From contig JBHJGM010000014.1 in assembly GCA_050331815.1 (NCBI GenBank), positions 80,348 to 144,347 on the forward strand: a stretch of 64,000 bases of DNA, given 5' to 3'. The translations under genes and the position numbers were made by a program. This stretch comes from JBHJGM01 sp050331815 (GTDB lineage: Bacteria > Verrucomicrobiota > Verrucomicrobiia > Opitutales > JBHJGM01). A model generated the notes under the pieces. It did not search any database. It was given only the letters and a program-made list of their open reading frames with translations, and was not told where the DNA came from. Positions 42,309 to 49,616 of the stretch are shown in pieces. Within the stretch, counting starts at the first letter, position 1. Each line of letters begins with the position of its first letter.

Positions 42309-43958
42309 TCAGCCGATTTGCAGCGTCCAGGAGCGCTCGGCGGATTCTTCGTATCCGATACGAATAGCCCGGGAGCGCAAGGTGTGGGTGCCTTCGGGTA
42401 GCTTCAGCGGTGCGCTGTAGAGCTTCCAGTGCAAGGCGGGATCGTCGGCGTCGCCTTGATCGAAGGTGTAAGCGATGCTGGCCCCCTGGGTGGCGCAGTG
42501 CAGCCCGACCAGTGCGGGTGAGGCGACTGAATTTTCCGTATCCTGTTTGAGAACCTGTTCGCCTTCACTGAGGACTTCGGGGGCGATGTCTCCGAGTTTT
42601 ATGGCGATGGGCGCGCTGGTCTGTGGCTGCGTCCCGTCGGGGTACCAAAGGCGCTTCATGTCCGCTTCGGAGAGATCGCCCAGGTCGCCGACTTCCTGCA
42701 GCCAGCGATCGCATTCGGTGCGCAGGCGCAGGAGGGTTTGCGCGTGGACGGGTTCCTCGGCCAGGTTGTGCATCTCCCAGGGGTCGGCCTGAGTGTCGTA
42801 GAGTTCCTCGGGTGGGCGCGTTTCGCGAGCGAACCAGGCCTGGGAGGGTTCGAGGGTGCCTTCGGCGCGGCGCTTCCAGATTTCCCGCATGATGGGGTGG
42901 CGGTCGCGGTAAGGAATCCAAAGCAGGCTGGGCAAGTCGGTGTAGTAGTTACGCAGGTATTTGAACTGTCCGTCGCGCACGGTGCGGATGCGATCGTAGG
43001 CTTCGTCGAAGCGGTCGCGGTGCGCATGGATGTAGGTGCGCTTTTCGACTTTCGGCCCGAGGAAGGGCTTGCCGTGCAGGTGGCGTGGCTGTGGCACGCC
43101 CGCCAGCGAGAGCAGGGTGGGTGCGAGATCGATCAGGCTGACGAGGTCATTGGTTGTATCGCCTGGCTTGAGCGCGCCGCCGGGCCACTTGACCACCAGC
43201 GGCACGCGGATGCCCGAATCATAAGGCCAGCGCTTGGCGCGTGGCAGACCTTCGCCGTGGTCGCTCCAGATCATGACGAGGGTGTTTTCGGCCAGGCCAT
43301 CGGCTTCGAGTTGCTGGAGCAGATCGCCCACGAGCGCGTCGTTCTGGGCGATGTGGTCGTACTGCCGGGCGAGCGCCTTGCGGCCCTCGAGCGTGTCGGG
43401 CAGGTAAGGCGGCAGGGTGACCTTGGCGGGGTCGGTTTTGGGTTCGCCGCCTTTTTCGGGCCACTGACCGGATTCGTGTGTGGTGGTCGGGTTGAAGACC
43501 GCAAAGAAGGGCTGCGCGGGGTCGGGACGATTGCGCCAGTGCGCGTGCTCGCCAAGCTCGTCCCAGGCGGTGCGGGGCGCGTCGAACTGATAGTCCGTCT
43601 TCTGGTTATTGGTGCAAAAGTAGCCGGCGGCGCGCAGGTATTGCGTGAAGGGCTTTATGTGTGGGGGCAGACAGGCTCCATAGGGGGTTGGCATCTCGGG
43701 AGTGGCGCGATTGCGGTGGGTGGTGCGCATGTGCTGGCCCCCGACGCTGATGGCGTAGCAGCCGGTGATGATGGAGCAGCGGCTGGGCGCGCAGACGCCC
43801 GCGGTGGCAAAGGCGTTGTTCCAGAGGCAGCCTTCGGCGGCGAGCCGGTCGACGTTGGGCGTTTGCGCGACCGGATCGCCGTAGCAGCCAAAGCGCGGCG
43901 AGGTATCCTCGAAGGAGATCCAGAGAAAATTCGGGGGCTTGGTCTTGGTGGTGGACAT
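42309..43958 (-). CDS. Sulfatase (type I, formylglycine-dependent)
   Basis: Hydrolyses sulfate esters, probably of polysaccharides. The 549-aa protein has the signature VCAPSRCSI: Cys56 in the CxPxR motif becomes formylglycine, with Pro58 and Arg60 matching. Metal-binding FEDTSP (Asp18) and the WSDHGEGLPRAKRWPYDSG segment are typical. The C terminus (about 430-549) is a strand-rich extra domain. No signal peptide is seen from ATG 43958; a start at 44024 adds a weakly hydrophobic extension. A formylglycine-generating enzyme is required in the genome but is not in the window. The substrate is unknown. Confidence 0.92.
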   Translation of the reverse strand: MSTTKTKPPNFLWISFEDTSPRFGCYGDPVAQTPNVDRLAAEGCLWNNAFATAGVCAPSRCSIITGCYAISVGGQHMRTTHRNRATPEMPTPYGACLPPHIKPFTQYLRAAGYFCTNNQKTDYQFDAPRTAWDELGEHAHWRNRPDPAQPFFAVFNPTTTHESGQWPEKGGEPKTDPAKVTLPPYLPDTLEGRKALARQYDHIAQNDALVGDLLQQLEADGLAENTLVMIWSDHGEGLPRAKRWPYDSGIRVPLVVKWPGGALKPGDTTNDLVSLIDLAPTLLSLAGVPQPRHLHGKPFLGPKVEKRTYIHAHRDRFDEAYDRIRTVRDGQFKYLRNYYTDLPSLLWIPYRDRHPIMREIWKRRAEGTLEPSQAWFARETRPPEELYDTQADPWEMHNLAEEPVHAQTLLRLRTECDRWLQEVGDLGDLSEADMKRLWYPDGTQPQTSAPIAIKLGDIAPEVLSEGEQVLKQDTENSVASPALVGLHCATQGASIAYTFDQGDADDPALHWKLYSAPLKLPEGTHTLRSRAIRIGYEESAERSWTLQIG

Positions 43959-44041
43959 GCCACATTTTTGGAAACGCGCGGACGCCGCAGGCAAGGGGAA
44001 AGGCGCAAGGCCGGGCTGAAACATTTGACATGGCGAAATTT

Positions 44042-44055
44042 ACTGCATATACAAT
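44042..44055. promoter_or_regulatory. Candidate MarR operator, copy 1
   Basis: ACTGCATATACAAT lies 6 bp before the GTG start of the MarR-family gene and is repeated exactly at 44519-44532, just before the cupin gene. A direct repeat next to two neighbouring starts is a good candidate for autoregulation by the MarR protein. MarR sites are usually palindromic; CATATA has only a weak partial symmetry. Confidence 0.6.
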
Positions 44056-44061
44056 CTATCT

Positions 44062-44502
44062 GTGAATACGCTCAAAAATGTACGTTCACTGTCGTGCCTG
44101 TGCGCAGAGTTAAAACGTGCTTCGCGTGCGGTCACCCGGCTGTACGACGACGCTCAACGCGAGCTGGGGCTGTCTTCCGGCCAATTGATGCTGCTCTTCG
44201 CCATGCAGGAGGGACCACGCAGCCAGATGCAGCTGGGCGAGACCTTCTCGATGGATACCACCACCCTGACACGCAGTTTGCGCCTACTCGCGCAGAAGGG
44301 CTACATCGAAACCCGCGAAGGCAGAGCCGACCGGCGCGAGCGTTGGCACGAACTCACCGCAGAGGGCCGTAAGCTGGTCCGCGAAGGCCATGCGCGCTGG
44401 CTGGAAGTACAGCAGGCACTTTTTCAGCGGATGGGCGACAGGCTTGATTTCGATGCTCTGCGAAGCCAGCTTCACGTGATTGTAGCGGCTGCGGAAGACT
44501 AG
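44062..44502 (+). CDS. MarR-family transcriptional regulator
   Basis: A 146-aa winged helix-turn-helix regulator. The recognition region is FSMDTTTLTRSLRLLAQKGY followed by the wing IETREGRADRRERWHELTAEG, which matches the MarR wing DxRxxxxxLTxxG. It starts with GTG 44062 next to the ACTGCATATACAAT site. The downstream cupin gene carries the same site and may be its target; the ligand cannot be read. Confidence 0.92.
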   Translation: MNTLKNVRSLSCLCAELKRASRAVTRLYDDAQRELGLSSGQLMLLFAMQEGPRSQMQLGETFSMDTTTLTRSLRLLAQKGYIETREGRADRRERWHELTAEGRKLVREGHARWLEVQQALFQRMGDRLDFDALRSQLHVIVAAAED

Positions 44503-44518
44503 ATTTTATCACCTAAAA

Positions 44519-44532
44519 ACTGCATATACAAT
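44519..44532. promoter_or_regulatory. Candidate MarR operator, copy 2
   Basis: Exact second copy of ACTGCATATACAAT, 5 bp before an ATG at 44538. It links the cupin gene to the upstream MarR gene. Confidence 0.6.
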
Positions 44533-44558
44533 AAATCATGAAAGACCTCCCGTAAAAT

Positions 44559-45026
44559 TTGAAACAGCCCATCGCTCAGGAAGGCGAAGGTTACACCGCC
44601 GCGCATTGCGGGGACTTGAGCAACATTGCCAGCTTCTCAAGTGCCATGCCCAAAAGCGGCCAATCCTTTCCCGGCAAGCTCTGGGTCAAGGAACTGCTCG
44701 GCTTGACCGGCATGGAATTCTCACTGGGGGTGATGCCGCCGGGCGGCCAGATGCCGTATGTGCACGCCCATCGGCAGAATGAGGAATTGTATGTGATTGT
44801 TTCCGGGCGCGGTGAGTTTTCGGTTGAAAACACGCTGATCACCCTACGCGAAGGTTCGCTGGTCAGGGTTGCGCCTGCGGCCGGACGCACGCTTCGCAAC
44901 ACCGGCACCGAGATGATGGTCTACTTTGTGGTGCAGGCCAAGGAAGGCAGCCTGGAACAATGGACCGACCTGGATGGCTTCCTGTTGCCGGAGCAAAAGC
45001 CGGCCTGGGAGACTACCACCGCCTGA
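44559..45026 (+). CDS. Cupin-domain protein
   Basis: A 155-aa single-domain cupin. Motif 1 is PPGGQMPYVHAHRQNEELYV, with the expected G-x5-HxH-x4-E spacing, followed by IVSGRG; motif 2 is reduced. The listed start is TTG 44559. An ATG at 44538 lies in frame but is cut by TAA at 44553: it reads MKDLP, stop, NLKQPIAQ, so the gene may once have started there, with the TAA replacing a Lys codon. Function is unknown; MarR-linked cupins are often detoxification or sensing proteins. Confidence 0.75.
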   Translation: MKQPIAQEGEGYTAAHCGDLSNIASFSSAMPKSGQSFPGKLWVKELLGLTGMEFSLGVMPPGGQMPYVHAHRQNEELYVIVSGRGEFSVENTLITLREGSLVRVAPAAGRTLRNTGTEMMVYFVVQAKEGSLEQWTDLDGFLLPEQKPAWETTTA

Positions 45027-45032
45027 AAGCGT

Positions 45033-45935
45033 TTACGCGCCGGCAGGAAGCAAATCCCGCTGGCGCAGACGCTCGATCAGGGTGATGGCAGCCTGCTGAC
45101 GGTTGAGAATGTAGAGGTGCACGCCAGGGGCGCCCCGTTCAAGCAGCTCCTCCATCTGAGCGAAGGCCCAGTCGATGCCCACCTCGACAGCCGCCTCCTC
45201 GTCGCCGCCGGCAGCGAGCATGCGCTCGCGCAAGGCGTCGGGATACTTAGACTCGCAGAAGGCTGTGAATTTTTCCAATTGCGCGTGGCTGACCGGGGGA
45301 AGGATGCCTGGAAGCACCGGAGTCTCGATGCCGATTTCCCGGCAAGCTTCGACGTAGGTGAAATAATCCGCGTTGTCGAAAAAGAGCTGGGTGGTGATGA
45401 AGTGCCCGCCAGCATCGACCTTCTTCTTGAGGTGGTTCAGGTCTTCTTTGAAGGAGGGTGCCTCCGGGTGTTTTTCCGGATAGCCACCAACGCCAAGGCA
45501 GAAATCGGGAAACTCCTGGCGGATGAGTTCGACGAGCTCCGAAGCGTAGGCAAGTCCATCGGGGTGGGGTTTAAATTCGGTGTCTCCCTTCGGCGGGTCG
45601 CCGCGCAGCGTCATGATGTTGCGAAAGCCGGCTGCGTGGAAGCGGGCCAGGATTTCGCGCAGGTCGTCGCGTGAATGGCCAACGCAGGTGAGATGCGGCA
45701 TGACCTCGAAATCGAAAATGTCCTTCAGCAATTCGCCGTATTCGATGGTGCGCGTGCGGGTGGAGCCACCGGCCCCGTAGGTGATGGAAACAAAGTCGGG
45801 CTTGAGTGGACGCAGGGCGGCCGCCGTGCGCAAGATCTGGCGAGCCCCGGCTTCGTTCTTGGGCGGGAAGAACTCGACGGAGATGACGGGCTTGCCAGCG
45901 TCGAAACGCTCAGAGATGGGACGTCCAATAGCCAT
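45033..45935 (-). CDS. metF: 5,10-Methylenetetrahydrofolate reductase
   Basis: FAD enzyme reducing 5,10-methylene-THF to 5-methyl-THF for methionine synthesis. The 300-aa protein has the TIM barrel blocks VISVEFFPPKN, FVSITYGAGGSTR, HLTCVGHSRDDL, RNIMTLRGDPPKGD, FCLGVGGYPEKHPEAPS, FITTQLFFDNADYF and PVLPGILPPVSHAQL. A tandem AACGTATC repeat sits directly upstream of the start. No metE, metH or SAM-riboswitch fold was found in the upstream region. Confidence 0.95.
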   Translation of the reverse strand: MAIGRPISERFDAGKPVISVEFFPPKNEAGARQILRTAAALRPLKPDFVSITYGAGGSTRTRTIEYGELLKDIFDFEVMPHLTCVGHSRDDLREILARFHAAGFRNIMTLRGDPPKGDTEFKPHPDGLAYASELVELIRQEFPDFCLGVGGYPEKHPEAPSFKEDLNHLKKKVDAGGHFITTQLFFDNADYFTYVEACREIGIETPVLPGILPPVSHAQLEKFTAFCESKYPDALRERMLAAGGDEEAAVEVGIDWAFAQMEELLERGAPGVHLYILNRQQAAITLIERLRQRDLLPAGA

Positions 45936-45951
45936 AACGTATCAACGTATC
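45936..45951. promoter_or_regulatory. Tandem AACGTATC repeat at the metF start
   Basis: Two perfect 8-bp copies, AACGTATC at 45936-45943 and 45944-45951, directly abut the metF start codon (45935). On the mRNA strand it reads GATACGTT twice. It could be an operator, a translational control element, or chance; MetJ-type metboxes have a different sequence (AGACGTCT). Confidence 0.4.
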
Positions 45952-46249
45952 CGCATAAGATGATATGTAAAGCCCTTTCGTTTTCTCCACCCGCGGAGAA
46001 TCAGTGTCTGAACGTGGCCTCAGTTAAGCAGCAGGCGGCCTCGGTAATCGTCGCGAGTGCGGGCTTGGACTCGTGGCGACAGCGGCTAATCAAAGATGGA
46101 GCCCAAAGGTGGCTACCCTCTTTATCACACAACGAAGCCTGCATAGCTTATACGATCGACGGTTTCGACAGAGAGTGAACCTCAACGTGTGCGCAGGATG
46201 GGGCCAGGCAGGCCGCGATGTTTTGGAGCGAGGGCAATTGGCGCAATGA

Positions 46250-46278
46250 GGGCCGGTTCGGCAAAGAGGAACCGGCCC
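46250..46278. other. Strong hairpin (structured RNA or terminator)
   Basis: GGGCCGGTTC pairs perfectly with GAACCGGCCC across a 9-base loop. There is no clear T tract on either strand, so it is more likely part of a structured RNA or a Rho-independent-like pause than a simple terminator. Confidence 0.6.
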
Positions 46279-46299
46279 CCGGGGCAGATGAGGCGGAGA

Positions 46300-46378
46300 C
46301 TCCCGCCGCTCTCTGGGTGTGTGTGATGGGGTAGTGTGGTCAGGGTGTTCGGTGGTTCGGACACCTTGACGGCGGGAG
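46300..46378. other. Nested hairpins, possible structured RNA
   Basis: CTCCCGCCG at 46300-46308 pairs with CGGCGGGAG at 46370-46378, enclosing 61 bases. Inside, GGTGTTCG (46344-46351) pairs with CGGACACC (46358-46365), one wobble. A long outer stem with an inner hairpin is more like a folded RNA than random GC-rich sequence. Confidence 0.5.
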
Positions 46379-46511
46379 AAAAGTGCCTTCGACCGGCAGC
46401 CTAGGCCAGGTTCAGACAAACGGACCGAGCCCGCGGTCCCGCAATTACAGTCCCATACTCGCTTTTGCCGGTGAGAGCCGCCGCGGGCAGGGATATTCCG
46501 CCGGGCAGCCC

Positions 46512-47318
46512 TTAGGCGGGAGCCTCGAAGCGCGGCGACTGGGAGAGAAAAGCCACCGGGTTTTGATACAGTATGCGGTCAATCGCTTCGAACGAGCGGC
46601 CCCGTGCCCGCAACTCCTGGGCAAGTTTGGGCACGGCCAGGGAATCGCTGGGACCCCAGTCGCAGGCAGAATTTACCCAGAGGCGCTCATGTCCGTAGAG
46701 CTCGAAAATATCCGCGGCTCGTTCGGGTGTGCATTTGCTGACGGGATACAGCGTGATGCCAGCCCAGAAACCGGCGTCGAGGACGTTCCGCACGGTATGC
46801 TCCTCCACGTGGTCGATAATCACGCGGCCGGGATCGATGCGGCTGTCGGCCCGTAGTGCATCCAGGATGAGGCGCGTACCCTTGCGCTTGTCCTCCAGGT
46901 GCGGTGTGTGCACGAGGATGAGCTGGTCATGCTCGGCGGCGAGGGCGATGTGCGCCTCCAGGATTTGCAGCTCGTTGCGGGTGTTGCGGTTGAGGCCAAT
47001 TTCACCGATCCCTAGCACATTTGGGGCGTGGATGAACTCGGGGATCAGCTGCATGACCTCCCGTGCGAAACCCACATCCTCGGCTTCCTTGGGATTGATG
47101 CAGAGCCAGCAGTAGTGCTGCAGGCGGTAGCGCGCGGCCCGGCGTGGCTCGTACTGCGTCAGCTGCTTGAAGTAATCGTAAAAGCCCTGCGGCGAGGAGC
47201 GGTCAAAACCAGCCCAGAAGGCCGGTTCGCACACGGCCAGGCATCCGGCCAGCGCGAGCTTTTCGTAATCGTCGGTCAGCCGGCTGACCATGTGGGCGTG
47301 AGGCTCAATGTAGCGCAT
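46512..47318 (-). CDS. TatD-like metal-dependent hydrolase
   Basis: A 268-aa amidohydrolase-fold protein starting MRYIEPHAHMVSRLTDDYEK. Metal-site candidates are HAH near residue 7-9, VGEIGLNR-like LGIGEIGLN, HTPHLEDKRKG and the DHVEE motif. The layout matches the branch of TatD relatives found in ebo-type gene clusters rather than DNA-repair TatD (an inference from recollection). It is the last gene of the long minus-strand run and starts 6 bp after the 47325-47615 stop. Confidence 0.85.
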   Translation of the reverse strand: MRYIEPHAHMVSRLTDDYEKLALAGCLAVCEPAFWAGFDRSSPQGFYDYFKQLTQYEPRRAARYRLQHYCWLCINPKEAEDVGFAREVMQLIPEFIHAPNVLGIGEIGLNRNTRNELQILEAHIALAAEHDQLILVHTPHLEDKRKGTRLILDALRADSRIDPGRVIIDHVEEHTVRNVLDAGFWAGITLYPVSKCTPERAADIFELYGHERLWVNSACDWGPSDSLAVPKLAQELRARGRSFEAIDRILYQNPVAFLSQSPRFEAPA

Positions 47319-47324
47319 GCGGGG

Positions 47325-47615
47325 TCAGGCTTGAACTTTGGCGCGTGGCTTCCAGGCCCCAGCAGCGGCTTGGCCGTCGGAGGCATCGGCGGGCGCTTCA
47401 GTGGGGTCGCTCAAGGCGTTGAGGAAGGATTCGACGCGGGTGGCCGGAGCATCGGGCGTGGTGAGCTTGTCAAGGGCCTTGAGCAGCGCCTGCACGCGGT
47501 AGTCATCGAGTCGTCCGTGGCGCTCGGCGCGGTCGAGAAAGGCGGCGGCTTCGAGCAGCTTGCCACGGGCGGCGAGGAAGCCGCGGTTGACCGGGTCGTC
47601 GGGTGGAAAGGCCAT
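47325..47615 (-). CDS. Small hypothetical protein
   Basis: A 96-aa protein with a helical N-terminal core (GFLAARGKLLEAAAFLDRAE) and LDDYRVQALLKALDKL. It continues into a low-complexity, Ala/Pro-rich, basic C terminus. I recall short PVC proteins with the ARGKLLExAAFLDR core of unknown function. It lies between toroid gene 2 (2 bp away) and the TatD-like gene (6 bp), so is almost certainly co-transcribed. Confidence 0.75.
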   Translation of the reverse strand: MAFPPDDPVNRGFLAARGKLLEAAAFLDRAERHGRLDDYRVQALLKALDKLTTPDAPATRVESFLNALSDPTEAPADASDGQAAAGAWKPRAKVQA

Positions 47616-47617
47616 GG

Positions 47618-48787
47618 CTAGAGATCGGGGTAGATGCGGTTGAGGGCCAGCAGTGTGTACGCGGTAACGAGGTTGGGGTCGGACTCCATCCAGCGACCGG
47701 CGTCGTTTTTCCAGAATCCGCCTTCCTGCTGCAAATTGAGCAGGCGCACCGCCAGTTCCTCACGCCAGTCGACCGCGCCTTCGGGTGTATTGAGTTTGTC
47801 GATACCGGCTGCGATGAGCGCCTTGGGCAGGGTCATGTAGTAATAGTACAGCCCTTGGGCGCCGAGGCCGGGGTTTTCTTCGAGCGTCCAGTTTTTGGAG
47901 ATCCATTCCAACACGGAGGTGACGCGCGGGTCGTCGTGCCCCAACTGCGCGTAGCACAGGCTCATCAATCCGGCGTAGCTCATCGACCCATACGAGCGCA
48001 GGGCGGTGCGGGTACCGGCGTCGGTGGAAACGTCCATCTCGCCGGCCTTGCTGTCGCCGGGAAAGTAGATGAAGCCGCCACGGTTGATTGGGTCGTCGCT
48101 GGCCCAGGCGAGGGGATTGGTATCCGGGAGATTCTGCGAGCGGCTGAGAAAGCCGAGGGCGGCTTCCCAGTCCAGGCGAGGCGCATCCTCGGCCTCGGCG
48201 GAGCGCTCCAAAAGATCGCGCGTGCGGTGCAGCGCGTCGATGGCAAGCGAGGTGTTGGACATGTCCGAGTGGCGGTAGCTGTTGCCGTAGCCGATGCCGC
48301 CCAGATAGGCCGCCGCGTCCGTACTGGGATCGTAGTCGAGTTGTTGCTGGCCGACGACAAAGGCACGCGCGCGCTGGAGCAGCGGGTCGTGGGCGGGATC
48401 GTTGTTGAGGTACAAGGCGACAAGACTGATCGCGGTATTGTAGTTGGCCAGACCCTGCTCGGGCGTGTAGATGCCGCCGTCAGGCTGCGCCTTGCTGACA
48501 AGGTAGGCCACGCCCCGGCGCGCTGCCGGGTGGTCGCGCCCTTGCGGCGGCGGGAGCGGTGCCTCTAAAAAGGCCTGAATGGCCAGTGCGCTCAGCCCGG
48601 GATAAATGTCGGTGCTCCAGTAGCCGCCGGCGTTTTGGTTGGTGGCAAGAAAATCCAGGCCGCGCCCGATGGCAGCTTTGACCTCAAGCTTGAGGGACAG
48701 GTTTTTCGGGTCGGCAGGCTGCTCGGCATGTATCCAACTGGCCGATACCAGCAGGCTAAGGCTGAGCCAAATCGTTTTTGCGATCAT
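47618..48787 (-). CDS. Secreted terpene-cyclase/prenyltransferase-like toroid protein 2
   Basis: A 389-aa protein with a signal peptide (MIAKTIWLSLSLLVSASWIHA). It consists of repeated helix pairs of the alpha/alpha-toroid (squalene-cyclase/prenyltransferase) fold: GYWSTDIYPGLSALAIQAFL, GGIYTPEQGLANYNTAISLV, GGIGYGNSYRHSDMSNTSLA and GGFWKNDAGRWMESDPNLVT. No DxDD acid motif of class II cyclases and no clear zinc ligands of protein prenyltransferases are seen. A catalytic role is unproven. It overlaps the YdjY-like gene by 32 bp. Confidence 0.85.
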   Translation of the reverse strand: MIAKTIWLSLSLLVSASWIHAEQPADPKNLSLKLEVKAAIGRGLDFLATNQNAGGYWSTDIYPGLSALAIQAFLEAPLPPPQGRDHPAARRGVAYLVSKAQPDGGIYTPEQGLANYNTAISLVALYLNNDPAHDPLLQRARAFVVGQQQLDYDPSTDAAAYLGGIGYGNSYRHSDMSNTSLAIDALHRTRDLLERSAEAEDAPRLDWEAALGFLSRSQNLPDTNPLAWASDDPINRGGFIYFPGDSKAGEMDVSTDAGTRTALRSYGSMSYAGLMSLCYAQLGHDDPRVTSVLEWISKNWTLEENPGLGAQGLYYYYMTLPKALIAAGIDKLNTPEGAVDWREELAVRLLNLQQEGGFWKNDAGRWMESDPNLVTAYTLLALNRIYPDL

Positions 48788-49616
48788 CGATGGGTGGGGT
48801 CCGAGTTTTGGCTGTGGGTGCGATGGAAAGGATTAACCTGTAGGAGCCATGCGGCTTCAAGATAGGATTTGTGCGCCAGTGTGCGTCATCGGCGCGGGCC
48901 GGGTGGTCCAGGTTGATGAGGGCGGCCGGATCGGTGATGAGCGAAATGAAGCTGCCGTCGACCTCGGCGATGAAAGCGCTCTGGATGAAATAAGAGCCGT
49001 TGTACACCCACGGCTGCCCGCTGGGAGTTTCGTGCCGCGTTGACACATAGGCGAGCGCCTGCGTGGCAGGCTGCGATGCTAGAGGCGCGCCACCAGCAGA
49101 GATTGCTTCGATGTGCACGTTTACCGGCGGGCCGACGGGCAGATCGGCTTGTTGAAGAAACGCATCGTCGATGGTTTCCGGGGCCAGGGCGGCTTCGGCG
49201 GAGCCCGGCTGGCTCGGCAGGCCAAGCAGGAGCATGGCGGTGTGCACGGCCCAGGGACGCACTTGTGTCGTGAAGATACTTTCGTGGCTTTTGCCGTTCA
49301 CGTGCACGAGGAGGTATTCAATGGGCTCTCCGGAAATACGCGGCTGCTGCGGGTCCGCATCGATGACCCATTCGGAAGCCAGGTTCAACCTCACCGGGAG
49401 CGAAGCGGTGCGCGCCTGCGGGTCGACGATCACCCCTTCGATATCGATACGGCCATCCGGCAACGCCGAGATGAGCGGCTTCTCGGGGGCCGGCCACGCC
49501 TCTAGCGTTGGCAAGGCGGTTTCTGTCGATGCGACCAGCGTGGCTGGCCAGTCGGTTGCAGCAATAGGCAGCAGGCCAGCCAATAGCGCGGCCGTAGTCA
49601 ATTTTTGGATACGCAT
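48756..49616 (-). CDS. YdjY-like secreted protein
   Basis: A 286-aa protein with a signal peptide or lipid-like N terminus (MRIQKLTTAALLAGLLPIA). The middle contains the YdjY-type blocks IEGVIVDPQARTASLPVRLN, EPIEYLLVHVNGKSHESIFT and VHTAMLLLGLPSQ. YdjY is a family of unknown function found in many bacteria. The start overlaps the preceding stop (TGATG at 49614-49618); the 3' end overlaps toroid gene 2. Confidence 0.8.
   Translation of the reverse strand: MRIQKLTTAALLAGLLPIAATDWPATLVASTETALPTLEAWPAPEKPLISALPDGRIDIEGVIVDPQARTASLPVRLNLASEWVIDADPQQPRISGEPIEYLLVHVNGKSHESIFTTQVRPWAVHTAMLLLGLPSQPGSAEAALAPETIDDAFLQQADLPVGPPVNVHIEAISAGGAPLASQPATQALAYVSTRHETPSGQPWVYNGSYFIQSAFIAEVDGSFISLITDPAALINLDHPARADDAHWRTNPILKPHGSYRLILSIAPTAKTRTPPIDDRKNDLAQP

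Larger units (their letters stand above)
45936..46511. other. 576-bp intergenic region between TatD-like gene and metF, with several hairpins
   Basis: No protein gene is supported. It holds the metF leader (left). Three structured elements lie in the right half: a 10-bp stem at 46250-46278, a 9-bp stem at 46300-46308/46370-46378 enclosing another hairpin (46344-46365), and an 8-bp pairing GCCCGCGG (46429) with CCGCGGGC (46481). The content does not match tmRNA, SRP RNA or RNase P by eye. Confidence 0.6.

Noticed and set aside
42738..44372. Long plus-strand ORF of 544 codons
   Set aside because: It is antisense to the sulfatase gene, which has family motifs, and continues into the MarR gene in another frame; it is a GC-rich shadow.
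45936..46180. SAM or SAH riboswitch upstream of metF
   Set aside because: I could not find the conserved junction sequences or a K-turn on the minus strand.
46196..46500. tmRNA, SRP RNA or RNase P
   Set aside because: The conserved tmRNA ends, the SRP GGUCAGGUCCGGAAGG-like loop and the RNase P GAGGAAAGUCC core were all absent on both strands.
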